A DNA stretch of 64,000 nucleotides from Spirodela intermedia (taxonomy: Eukaryota; Streptophyta; Magnoliopsida; Alismatales; Araceae): assembly GCA_902729315.2 (NCBI GenBank), contig LR746281.1, positions 2,540,501 through 2,604,500 of the forward strand, read 5' to 3'. The position numbers and the translations under genes were made by a program. This document shows positions 1 through 12,549 of this stretch, piece by piece. Under the pieces are notes generated by a model. It ran no database searches, was not told the origin of the DNA, and worked only from the letters and a program-made list of their open reading frames with translations. Every line of letters begins with the position of its first letter. The stretch's first letter is position 1.

Positions 1-1405
1 TTGTGCCAACCGCTCAATTTCTCAAACTTTGTAAAATGAATGAAGGTAATGCTTTTGGGGATGTTTAAAAGTTCTATGTATGTGCCAAAGCTATGATGAA
101 GGGGCTGGTGGCCGTTGACTATTTAATAGGTCAATGGTAAAAGCTATATTTAGAAAGTGATCCACAACTATGAGGATAATAAAAATTGACTTTCTTGATA
201 GTTGACACTTAAGGGCCGTATTTCAATTTAGTCAACCTTTAACATATTGTCCCAGTCTTCTCTTGAGTATTCCAACAGATTTTGCCTCAAACCCATTTTA
301 CAACTATACACACTTGTTTTACTTAATAATTCAAAACTCATTCAAATTGAATAGGAAATTATTAAATACATAGTTTGATTAGATTGAGACATTGCACCAT
401 GTTGGGAGCTTGGTCTCTTGTTGTATTAGAGATCTTTGACTAGGTGTAGTAGAAACTTGTAACTCTTATAACTAGAAAAATTATTATTTTTCCAACTTTT
501 TATACCTCTTTTTCACTGAATTCAATAAATATAAATTTCAAAGGGTCAACATACTTCCAAATCTTGTACACTGCTCCCAATGCTGACATCTTTTTCTATG
601 GAGCGTTGACTTTTTGAACCCTATCTTCCCATGTTCTACACATGTTGAAATGAAATGTTGGTAGATTTCACTAGTTATGGAGTTGGTCTACTCCTTTTAG
701 TGTCGAGACCAAGCATTCCAATGCAGACTCTTGGATGAATAAGTCATCACTTCTTGCACAAAAAGCGTTGACCCTTTGACTTGATTAAGCTTCCTAGACA
801 AGCCTCAACATCTTTAACTATAGGGGTTGACTTATAAATTAGATTTTTTATGTTTTTAGTGAGGCATCTAGCCCTAAGTTATATGTGTTGTTGACTATTT
901 CTCTCTTGTAACTTTGAGAATGTGCTGAGTTGAAAAAAATATTAAATAAAAATTAAAAAAAAAGAAGTAATACTTTATTTCTCATTAAAAGGAAAATTTT
1001 CGATGGCATAGAAGTAATACTTTATTTCAAGATAAGTCTAAATAAACAAATATATTTTACTAAAGGGTATATTTTGAGTTGTTTTCATGTGGGTGTACCT
1101 CGCTTTAAATTATATCTTTCCGGCTGGAAGGATGTTTTTTAACCGACCGTTGCGCCTCGCCGAGCCCTCGCCACTCGCTCGGGAAAAACGGGTGATGGAC
1201 GCGTCGTCTCTGCGACTGTGGCTCAGCGGCGGACACGATGATGCCCCCCACGCGGGCCTCCAGATCTCCTCCGCCCTCAATCTGATCCTCTCTAGTGGCC
1301 CCTCCTCACCCGATTTCTTTGTCTTCCCACTTGACTCGTAGAAATTGGTGAGGACTCGTAGACCTCTACGCACCAGGGCCATTTCAGTGTCTAAGCGCCT
1401 CTGCT
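1..1405. other. Upstream intergenic region, AT-rich with many TTGAC cores
   Basis: No gene is recognisable. About eleven TTGAC/GTCAA cores (the WRKY W-box core) occur on both strands between about 114 and 897. The last 300 bases, from about 1100, turn GC-rich and probably hold the promoter and 5' leader of the following plastid epimerase gene. The short open frames here have no family resemblance. Confidence 0.5.
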
Positions 1406-4400
1406 ATGGCATTCTGCGGAGCCTTGATCTCCCAGGCGACCCCGGCGACCCACTTCTGTCCCACGCCCCGGAGAACTCGGTCACCGGTGGGGTTCTTAAC
1501 TGATAATCTCTGCATTGTGTTGTTGGGATTCTCTGTTGTTTTTGTCCGTCAGGTGATGTCGATGAGTTTCATTTTTTTTCTACCGTCTCTGATATCAGTA
1601 AGCTGCCTGGTTTCTCTAGTTAAGGGTTGTCAGGACGTTTAGGATATCATGCGTCGATACTGAGGCCGCAACTGCGTCCGGCACCGGCGATGGACTCTAC
1701 CAGCAGCCCAAGGTAACGTCTGTTGCTCTATTGACTGTTGAATTTCCTCTCCAGGGTGTTTTAGATTGTGCCATTGTTACCTGTGCCATTTTTGCAGAAA
1801 ATTCCCTCTCCAGGGCATATGAACGTAGACAAATGTTAAAGAAAAAATTTCAGGCTGTGATTAAACGAAACATGAATTCACCATTCATATGTTAAGTTGA
1901 TAATCCTCGTTGAAACTTTCGTAAATAATAATAGGATGATGCCTCCAATTAGATGACAAGTATCTATATAGATATTAGGATTGCAGTGCAACATGACAGG
2001 GTAAAATGAAGACACTCTCCCCGAATGAATCAAGGCACTATGCAGGCTTTGCATTCCAATGGAAAATGCTTATAGACGATGGTGACATAAATGGAAAAAT
2101 ATATGAACACTTGCCAAAGTGTTGAAAAATATTAGCATATCAAAAGTCGAAGAATAGGGCAGTTGTCTTGGTGCTCGACTCTTGAAGAAGGGTGCAGGGT
2201 TTGGCGCTCACAGGTACACAAATTTTTTTTGGCAAGGAGGTTGGCTTGTGGTTTGTTGTCCTTTTTGGTGAGCAGGCCTGTTGGTATGCATGTAGAGAGC
2301 GTGTGAAAGGGAATAGATTTGTGCATGCGCCAGGAGGTTTATTGTCTAATTCTTGATTGTGTTTGAGGAAGTCATCTGAGGCACTCTTTTCCGCTCTCCC
2401 AGAACCAAAAGGGACATGCCAATAAATTGGAAAGCACTTGTAACTTCTACTCTTTCATGAGCTTTGTTGGACAAATTTTCTTAATGTTTTACAAGTTTCC
2501 CAAGGTCTATTCATAAATGAATCGGAATGCATTTTTCTGGATGATTAAAACTATTTAATTTCATTTTTTTTTAAGGAGCTGAATATGTTCACTCATGAAG
2601 GATTCCAAAAGATGTTGATTGTAAACAAGAGGATGATTTATGGTGAAAAATAAATATTGATTCGCGTCCAAGTGTAGGTCAATAATTATATGGAAACCTT
2701 TCTAGCTTCGGATTCTCTTTTGAAGAACCATTACTATTGTGTTTTGCAGTAATGAAATTACTCCTGTTGCGATATTTGTGAGAGTGGAATCGTAATCATT
2801 CCCAGTTTGAAATTTGATCACCTACTTTCAAAAAAACTTACCCTGGTAGGATCTTAGAAACTAGAGCTACTTGTGAATCACTTCTCAAACTTTTTATCCT
2901 ATGCCAAAATTTAAGTTTGATGGGGACTTTTTCACAAAAATCTGTTCTCTTCGAATAGGACTCTGCTTTTTAGCTGCCTTGGAAACATTTATCTTGGGGT
3001 GTTTTATTTTGTATAACTTGTCTGACTGTTTGGAGGTCTAACCTTGCCTTTTTTGGTTGCAGAAAACTCAGATGATTGTGTCTATTACAGGAGCTACAGG
3101 TTTTATAGGTAGAAGATTGGTTCAAAAGCTAGCTGAAGGTGAACATCTCGGAAACTAGTTGCACGTTTGTTTCACACAACGTATTACATTGAATCATTCG
3201 AAAATAATGTATTGGAGTGCAAAGATAGCTTTAAGATGGAGTATTATGCTTCTTTTTGTTACTTAGAGGATTGAAGCTTCATTGGATGCTCCAATGTAAT
3301 CAGGCTGGAAAAGTAAGGTAACATTTATGATTCTTGACCCCATTGCAATGCTTCTGATATGAACATGATTCATCTGGGAAAGAATGACAGTGATCATAAA
3401 TTTTGGGGACTCTTGGCAATGTGGACCACATCCACAAATTTCATGTCTCATATTTTGCATCCGTTTATTGCTTGGAGAATATTGTCCATTTTCTTGAGAC
3501 TGACTTACTTTTCTTAGATAAGGAATGGGTTGAAAATGATTTAGTGAGAGAAATTTATGGAGTTTTTGGTCACATGAAGAATAAAAACTTTGGAGATGAG
3601 AAAATACGTTACAAAAAATCATTCTAGAAGGAAATGTGTGCGTAGTATTTGTATTGATGCTGAAAAGGATATGCTTTTGAGGACAATAATAAAGTTTGGA
3701 CTATCTAGGTAGTTGTGAATTTTCCTTAGCAATCGCCTTTCAGTTAGGGTTCCTTAGGTCCTTGTTGTACATTCATAATATACTACTTGTGAGTTTCACA
3801 GAGCAACTTTTACTATTTTATTTTCTAATGACACTGTGGATAATGTTGAAGGCTATAGTCATTGGATGATGTCATAGAATGGATAAGCCTGAACATATAC
3901 AACTAAGCTAACAATCGAGGCTGCATTACTCTCCATCAAGGAACTTCAATATGGTATTTTATGGGAAAAGATGTATAATTAACAGTGGTTGGTGTCAGTT
4001 TCCTAATTTGGTTGAGTATCATATTAATCGTGGGATTCAACCTAGGTAGTTTTCCTTTTTTAAGGCTGGGGTAGTTGTATGTAACCAGAAATTGTACTAT
4101 TAATTGGTATGACAGAAAATATTTCCCACTGTTTATTCTTGTTTGGTTTAAATCATGGTATCAGAACTTCAGCTTTGTAAATCTAGAAATTTTTTCTGTA
4201 GTCTTCGTCCTCCCCATCCTCTGCTTTCTGTCAATCTCCAGGCAGCAAGTGGGATCTCCGTCTGTCTGATGTGGTTCCAATTCAATGAAGAATAGTCTCC
4301 CCTTGGATTGTCCTGTTGCAGCAGTCATTCTTGGATAACTCTGCAACGTGTGGAGAGGATCGGGTTTTCTTTTCAGGCTCTTGGATCAGCTGATTGTTTC

Positions 4401-7400
4401 AAAGAGATCACTTTTTTTGCATACTAGTGGCACCAATTCGAGGAGTGGAAAGTAGAAGAGGCTCGATGCTATGACCAAAAACTATGAACAGCTCTGCTAT
4501 GGTGGCTAGAGGTAGCAATAAATTCAGCCACAAAAGTGGAGAGAGAACAAGTTGCTGAGAGTGAAAAACCTAGACAATTGAAGGCCCAGAATCATTACCA
4601 TAAAGATAGCTTGTGATGCACTTACTGTAAGAAGCCATGCCACACTCATGAATAGTGGCGGAAATTCCATGGAATACCTCTGAGTCAAGAATGGGGGCAT
4701 AAAAGAGAGCAGCCAAGGAATAATCTTAACGAACTCAAAGATTCTTGCTCATTGACATTTTAGGTGAGTTTCTACCCTCTGTCGGATGAAATACCTCAAG
4801 TACTACCTTTGCCGACTCCTGGATAATGGATTCAGGAGCTACCGACTTCATGGACTTCAACAATGTTTTCATATCCCTAGATGGTTTACAAACCTTGTGT
4901 CTATATAAAAAATTACTCAATATTTACATTGCAAATTAGTTTTTCATCATAAACATTGTGTATTTAATGATAGTGATACATGGAAGATGATTGGAAGTGC
5001 TAGAAAACAAGACGGACTCTACGGATTTGATGGACGAAGCCCAACAGAGTGTAGTAGATTGCCCTTTGCAATGTTTGAGTAGCTCAGTGATTCAAGATAA
5101 CAATGTTTGCAAGTTCATTCCGTTCCCTGGCATGCCCAATCTTCCTCCCCAAATCCTTTTCATGAAATACACGATGACTATGGTGGAAAACCAATTTGCA
5201 ATCTAAATCTTGAGTAAGCGTTTGGATAGCCACAAGGTTTGTGGAGCATTTACTGATATGAAGACCATTTTTTGAGGTCAGTGAAGGGGTTCTTTTGATA
5301 TCTCCTTCACCTGCTATACTGGTAAAAAAACCATCTGTTGTGGCTATTTTCCTACTACTTGGAGAAGGAGAGTATGTGCAGAAGACATTAGTGAGTGGGC
5401 CATATGGTCAGTAGCTCCTTAATTCATGATCCAGGAATCATCAAAGGTTCTACCCCAGTCATTTAATTCATTAGAGGATGTAACTTACCTAAATATGCCA
5501 AGAAACAAGAATCATGTTTGTTAATGAGAGATCTCTCCTTCTTGATCTCTTCTTGGTTGAGACCACCTCTTGCTACTATGGCCAATCTGTTCATGCTTCG
5601 TTCAAATATCAAGCTTCTTAATTTGCTCCGATTGCGTGATAGCAATCATCTCTACAATTTATGATGTTTGTAGAAAAATTGAGAGCTATTTGCAATGAAA
5701 GGATTGCTTGTGCTAAGGCTGACAATGAAGGTCAATAATCAAGGGATTTTGCTAGTGATTAATGCTGAAATGATCCAGAATGAAGGTTGATGATCAAAAA
5801 TGGTTATCAGCAATCAAGGTTGAAAGGATCGACAATGAAAGTTGATTATCAAATGGGATTACCAGCTATCGAGGCTGAAAGGATGACAATGAAAAAAGAA
5901 CTTGAAAACAAGACTGGAAATGGAGGAATCAATTATCTGCAGCTGCCACAAAGTGCGCCGTAGAGTAGGGAGTTCTCCGGCAGCCACATAGAATGCAAAA
6001 GAGGAGAGAAAAAAAGAACATGAATCTGGCGTTCATGCGGCATTACCTGTCACCACCTTTGATTCCTTTGCATGCTCTTCTCTCTTGTGGTCGAGCGCCC
6101 AGAGCAACGAGATATTCTTGGTTGCATGAACAAAGCAGCTCTGGACTAATATGAGTAAACACTAGCTGCAGCAAAAGGCAGGAAGTAAACTCTAGATTCC
6201 CTGGAAGCCAGTGACCGCAAACCAGACTCTGATATCACGTTGAAAACTATATTGTGACACAAACCTTGGGAGGACATACAGTGGAAAAAAATATCTACTT
6301 ATTCGCATCATAGATGACTGCTAGTTATATGCAAGGGCCACGAAATAAGGAAACTATCTAGAAAAAAGAAAACTTACCAGCTGAGAGCCAAACTCCTCAA
6401 TATACGTTCTTTCCCACATTTTCCCAAGGAAGGAGATGGTTGTTCATGAATCTGCACAAGTTCGAGAATCCAACTTGGATCCTGAGAATGAGGTACTAAT
6501 TTCTAATTCTGCATTGCAACTTGAAATCAGATCTCTTATGAGCAATGTTTATCAAGATCTTCCTGTTGCCATTAGGAAAGGGATTAGAGAATTCACAAAA
6601 TGATCTTTATATATTCCTGCACACGTCCTGTCCCTTAAACACGTTTCAACATCTCATAGAATCTTCTTTATTAGATTAAACACCATTGTCATCCCTACAA
6701 CCAAATATGAGGCTTGTCCAGTAAGGAATGAAAATAAGCTATAAATGAAGAGATGGAGGCATTCAAGAAGAACAAAATTTGGGAGTAAGTAAGGTTGCTA
6801 GCAGGAAAGAAACCCCCATGCTGTACTTGTTGTGAATTGGTCCATGCTGTGAAGTACCAAGCAGATGGATCTATAGGGGGATACAAGGCTAGGTTGGTTG
6901 TCAAGGACTATACTCAAATCTATGGCATTGATTACTTAAAGATTTTTGCTCTGATTTCAAAAATGAATATCATCAGAATCTTGTTGTTATTAATGACTAA
7001 TTATGACGGAAAGCTGCTGCTGCAGCTTGATGTTAAAAATATATTTTTGCATGGTGAACTAGAGGAACAAATTTATATGGAGGTCCCACTGAGTTATGAA
7101 AATAATTTAGCTCCTCATGGTGTAAATTGAGGAAAGCTTTGTATGGATTTAAGCAATCACCTCAGACATGCTTTGACAAATTTTCAAGAGTCATGATTGC
7201 CATGAGGTATAGACAAAGCCAAGGGGGATCATACACTGTTTATTAAATATTCATCCTGAAGGTGGGTCACAACACTCTTGGTATTTGTTGATGAAAATAA
7301 TTATGAAGACAAACAGAGAATATTTAAGCTAGTGTTTGGCTATGGAGTTTGTAATCAAAGCATTAGGTTGAAATATTTTTAAGTAGCTCACTTGCAAAAG

Positions 7401-10400
7401 ATTTTCATTTCCCAATAGAAGTATGTTACAGATCTTTTTAGAGGAACATGAAAGGCTGCATGCATACTGGCAACTACTCTAATAGATCTAAATCTTAGGC
7501 TTGGAAAGGTAGAGGATGATGGTGTTATAGATGGGAAAACGCATCAGCACATGGCAGGAAGATTGCTTTATTTGTCTCTGCGCAACCAGATATAGCATAT
7601 GTAGTGAGTGTGATTAGCCAGTTCATGCATAGACCAAAGGAAATCCATTTGGAGTAAGTTGACCGAGTGCTACAGTATCTCAGAAAGACACTAGGACAGG
7701 AGATTATGTTCAAGAGAAATGTAGGATTGATACTTGAGGCATGCATGGATGTTGATTATGGAGAGTCAGTGGTTGACATGAGATCAACCTCTAGATATCG
7801 CACCGATTTTGGCAGCAATCTTGTGATATGGGGAAATAAGAAATAGAATGTAGGAGCACGGTCAAGTATAGAGGTTGAATTCCAAGCAATGGCTTATGGT
7901 CTGTGTGAACTACTTTGGTAATAGATCATCTTAGAAACTTGAAGATTCAGTAGGATGGCCCAGTGCGACTCAACTGTGATAAGTAGTCTGCAATCAGCAT
8001 AGCTCACAACCCTGTGCAACACGAGAAACAGAATACATCAAGTTTGGCATACACTTTATCAAGGAGAAGTTGGAGAGCAGATTGATTTGTACACCTTATG
8101 TGTCCAGACAGCCAACTTTTGGATGTACTTACTAAGGGATATGTAGTTCAATATTTCAGAATATTGTATCCAAGCTGGGAAAAGAGAATGCCTATTGGAG
8201 TTAGGGAAAAAGTGTAGTATTAAGGCATGAGTTTAGGAATCATTGGGAGCCAACAGCCAGGTTATAGCCAGTAACTTTTGTATCCCAGTTCTTTGGTAAT
8301 ACTGTAATCTCGTTGATTGTCTTCACAAGGTGTGGCTTATACGAACCCTACCAGGCTTGAGTTTTGCAGGAAGTTTTGATCACAACACATTAACCTCTCC
8401 TTGAACCACTTCATTATCTGTTTTATTGGGAATATTTATGTCTATGATATTTATTGGTTTCCATAGGAAGTGGTACTTAATTCTTGAAGTCACTACAAAA
8501 TACCAAGGTTTTTTATGTCTGTATTATGCTAAGTTATTGTCGTGAATATGACAATCTGGTGTCCCTATCTGACTGTCATGAGTACGACCATTTGATAAGA
8601 CGTCTGAGGAATTATCGATCATTTGTGTTGTACTCTCGAAATTAGATGTAAGTGCAGAAAATAGGATTGAAGTTACTCGGATAAAGCATCCAGAAAATCT
8701 GTACAGGAAATATGACTTCCTATTGAAATATTGAATGAGGTCGTGGAATGCAGTTGATTTATCCTGTTGTATGATGGGCGTTCTATTAAAATAGGTCTGT
8801 GTTGAGAAGAGTTATTTACCCAATCTTTGCGCTGAGAAGAATATCTTTTCTCGTCTTGTCTCAGTGTGTGTTTCTCAGTTATGTGGTACTATTTTAAGAC
8901 AAATGTGTCTACATTGGAAATATCCATGGAAGAATCTATTTGACACAGAATAACCGATTTTTATCCTCCATTGGTCGTTTCCGTCGCAGATTCATTATTT
9001 TCTTATCATCATGGCATATTTTTTTGTGAACCTATTTTTAATTTGAACTTTATTTACATTTTTTTCGCCCAACCTTATTTCTCCACTCTTTATTCAGGTG
9101 ACCATGAAGTTCGTGTTCTCACTCGGTCTAAAGAAAATGCAAAACTTCTTTTCCCTGGTAAGGTACGGCTTTCTTGATTAGATCCTAGTTGTGATGGAGA
9201 TTTATAGGATTCTTTTGTAAGGAAAAAAAGCTGACGGTGTTGATCTTGCGACATGAAATTTGTCATCGATAATCATAATCCATACAAGGATTGAATTCCC
9301 TTTTGATGTTCCGAACATCGGAATTCGCCTAATGTAGTTATTTCTTGCATTAATGGACTCCGTGCCAAGTTATCCGCGCATTTCATCTCATATATTAAAT
9401 CTACTGTCTCAACACTTGGCAGAATGTCATCTATGTTCTGAAAATTTTAAAAGATTATCTTGTATAATTTTTCCTGTCTTTATTCGCTGACAGTTGCATA
9501 ATTTTATCCTTTTTTAGTCATTCTAGAGATGGATCACTCAGTAGTGTTGCTAACTTTAAGTTAACAAGAACTCTTTTTAATAGTCATGTTAATCAATTTT
9601 ATTCAGTCAGGCAAAGACCATGGGATTGATAGCGCAGTTATATGCTAAATATCTCCCTCCGTTTCCTAGTTAGATTCACAATCTCTTCATAGGGATGTTC
9701 TTTGTGAGAACAATAATTGACTATGAATGGACACTGAAACCGCTAATTGGTCCATTTTAAGCTAATAGAACTAGTCTCATTTATTAAAATTGAGTTGAAT
9801 AAAATACAGCCAGTGTTTTTGTCTGAATTATTATCTCGTTACATAGTCGCATAGATGCTGATTGTTGTTTATTTTCATGAGTGACCAGTTGTCAAATATT
9901 TAGTTTGCGCAAGCAATCACCTTTTAAATGTTTAGTTATATGAGGTTAAGTTTGATCATTATCGCTGGTGGCACAAATCTAAAATAGTTTCCATACCCTG
10001 GTATAAAGTAGGAAATATGATTAAAGCCAAACTCTTTTTGTATGATTATCTTAGTGGAAAACATACCAACACATGTCATATAATATATCATAATGTTTCT
10101 ATGCATAAAATTGCCTCCGCCCTTCCAAGAAAAAAAAACTGCTGCATAAAGCTGAGGAAAATGTTATTAAAGATCACATGCTGTTAATCAATTTTCAAAA
10201 TCACATGCTATTAAAGAAGATTGGAGATGTAGGTCTTCAGTCTTGTTATTTTTTATGATACTTTCTGGTTTTTCTGTCTTTACCAATATCGCACATTTAT
10301 CTGACCGATTTTTCCGGAATTCACGCAGTTGAGAAATTCCCAAAGATTACCATCGCTGGCGAGTTCGAGTGGAAGGATTGCATTCAAGGCTCAACTGCAG

Positions 10401-12511
10401 TTGTCAATTTGGCTGGAATGCCCATAAGCACAAGATGGTCATCAGAGGTTGCGATTATGCATTAATCTGCGTTTACTCGTTTTATACTCATAAAAGCTAC
10501 AAAAACATTTCCCTTCTGGTCTTATGCTTATCTTTGTGTTTAAAAATCTGGTGAGTATCATATAGGCTTGTCTCAACAATGATCTCAGTGTAATATACTC
10601 TAAAATTACTTTCTTGTCGATGCTCTCTGGTGATTGGATCCATTTAATTTGTGATTTGTCTATAACGTAGAACCTATGAATAGGTATATTCAAACCATGT
10701 AATTTAGATGGATGAACAGACTGATTCAGGTCACAGATTAGGGATCAAAAGTTTCCTTGACGTTGATGTCTTCTTAAGATAAAAGATTTTTGCTGCGGCA
10801 TTTGTTATTGTGAATATAAAGGCACTTGTCTTTATGCCCCATCGATAATGTTCATTAGAATGTTTTTAAAGCACTGAGAACACTGCTGGCGGTTCTGTAT
10901 TGTCTGAGTGCTGACTTGTCTGGAAAGACCAATTTTCTACTTTTCTCATTTCCCTCCAAAATAATGGCGTCAATGTGGATACTTTGTCCTTTCTTCTGGA
11001 TTTAAATTTGTAATAAGATGCCTTTCTATTTTCGGGTACTGACGACTGAGAATTTCGTGTTGAGACTTTAGTAGAAGAGAAATGTGGTGGTAGAAGGACG
11101 GAAGGGATTTTTGTTCAGAGGAATTCAAAAAAGCCTACAACAGCAAATTGCCATTGATTGATGAAGCTGTTGGAATTGATATCTAGAGACCCAGCAATGT
11201 TTGCTTAGTGGTTGCCCTTGGAATATCCTTCCCATTCGCATCTCCACTTTCTGCAGGAATCTTCGTGGATTGCTTAAAAAATGTTTAAATATCAAGAGTG
11301 GTTTCTTGGGATTTTCTCTGGATGTAATCGTATGCTTATCTTTGTGTGAGCGGTGACTACTTGCCAAATTTTTGGATCCCTTGTGGTTAATGCGATATCA
11401 CTTGATGTCGATGATTATGATGACTAAACAACTTACAGTACTGGTGCTATCTCTTCAAATATTGCCAGTTTTGGGCTTTCATTTCGCTTATAAACCCACA
11501 TCCTGGGAAGTCCAAAATAGGTTTTACCTTGGGTTTGTACTCATTCAATATTTGAGTCCTCTTTCTTCTTGAATAGTTTCAAATCATCTTTTATCATATT
11601 TCGTCTGCTTACTTTTCTCCCATTTTCTCACATTATTTGTTAAGAGCTTAATTGAAGCTGAAGGTGTTAAGGACGAATATATTGTGGGAGAACGCAGCCG
11701 AATTCTAGGGTTTTTCTGATTTATTTCAAATGAAAGTAGGATAATGATTCTGTTGAACCAGATTGAAACTGATACTCGTCCTTATTTGTAGTTGTATGCT
11801 AATAATCTCTGTGTATTTAATGGATGAATAATTGAAGCACCATCTGTATATATTTTATAATCAATGTTTGCTTAGGATTCACACTGTATTCTATCGCGTT
11901 TCAGGTGAAGAAAGAGATCAAAGATAGCCGGACAAGAGTTACCTCAAAAGTCTGGATCCTTTCAACTTGCTGTATAAAACATTTCTGGATAGACAGATGA
12001 GAACCTTGTTTGAAACTCATATAATGACTCCTGTTTCCTTGTTAAGGTTGTTGATTTGATAAATGGCACAAGCTATGATACTAGGCCTTCAGTTCTCATC
12101 AGTGCGACTGCTATTGGTTACTATGGTAAGTTTTTGGTTCCAATGGTATGTTCCTATGTAAAAATAGTAGCTATCTGTTTTTCCACCCCAAGAGGGGCAG
12201 ATTGGGATTGTTAGTGACAACAAGTCTCTCTGAAGGAAAGGCGACTGCCTTTCTCACCAGTGGGCGAATCATATGACCCTCTGGCTAATATCACGGAAGC
12301 AATAGAAGAATGTGGTCTATTATGCTTTTTGAACCCTTTCTAATGGTTTCATTTTGTTAATCAGTAAATCTGCTTTGCAGGGACTAGTGAAACTAAGGTC
12401 TTTGATGAGCGTAGTCCTTCAGGAAATGACTACTTGTCAGAGGTGAGGACATATAATTTTGCTCTAGCTACTAGTAAAGGAAGTTATGTCAGAGTATACA
12501 ACCTGAAATCT

Positions 12512-12549
<38 letters not shown>

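Larger units (their letters stand above)
4155..8400 (+). mobile_element. Decayed Ty1/copia LTR retrotransposon inside GC1 intron 3
   Basis: Fragments of a copia polyprotein follow one another in the same orientation as the host gene. There is a primer-binding-like TGGTATCAGAAC at 4156-4167; a degraded gag zinc knuckle (CTYCKKP..H) at about 4617-4675; a protease-like [13 protein letters not shown] at about 4813-4852; and reverse transcriptase at 6795-7130, with the family motif [22 protein letters not shown] and a preceding [20 protein letters not shown]. An RNase H-like tail at about 7545-7920 is interrupted by stops and frameshifts. The order gag, protease, (integrase), RT, RNase H is that of copia. 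No frame is intact, so it is long dead. Paired LTRs could not be delimited; the ends given are approximate. It accounts for most of the 5.96 kb intron. Confidence 0.85.
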
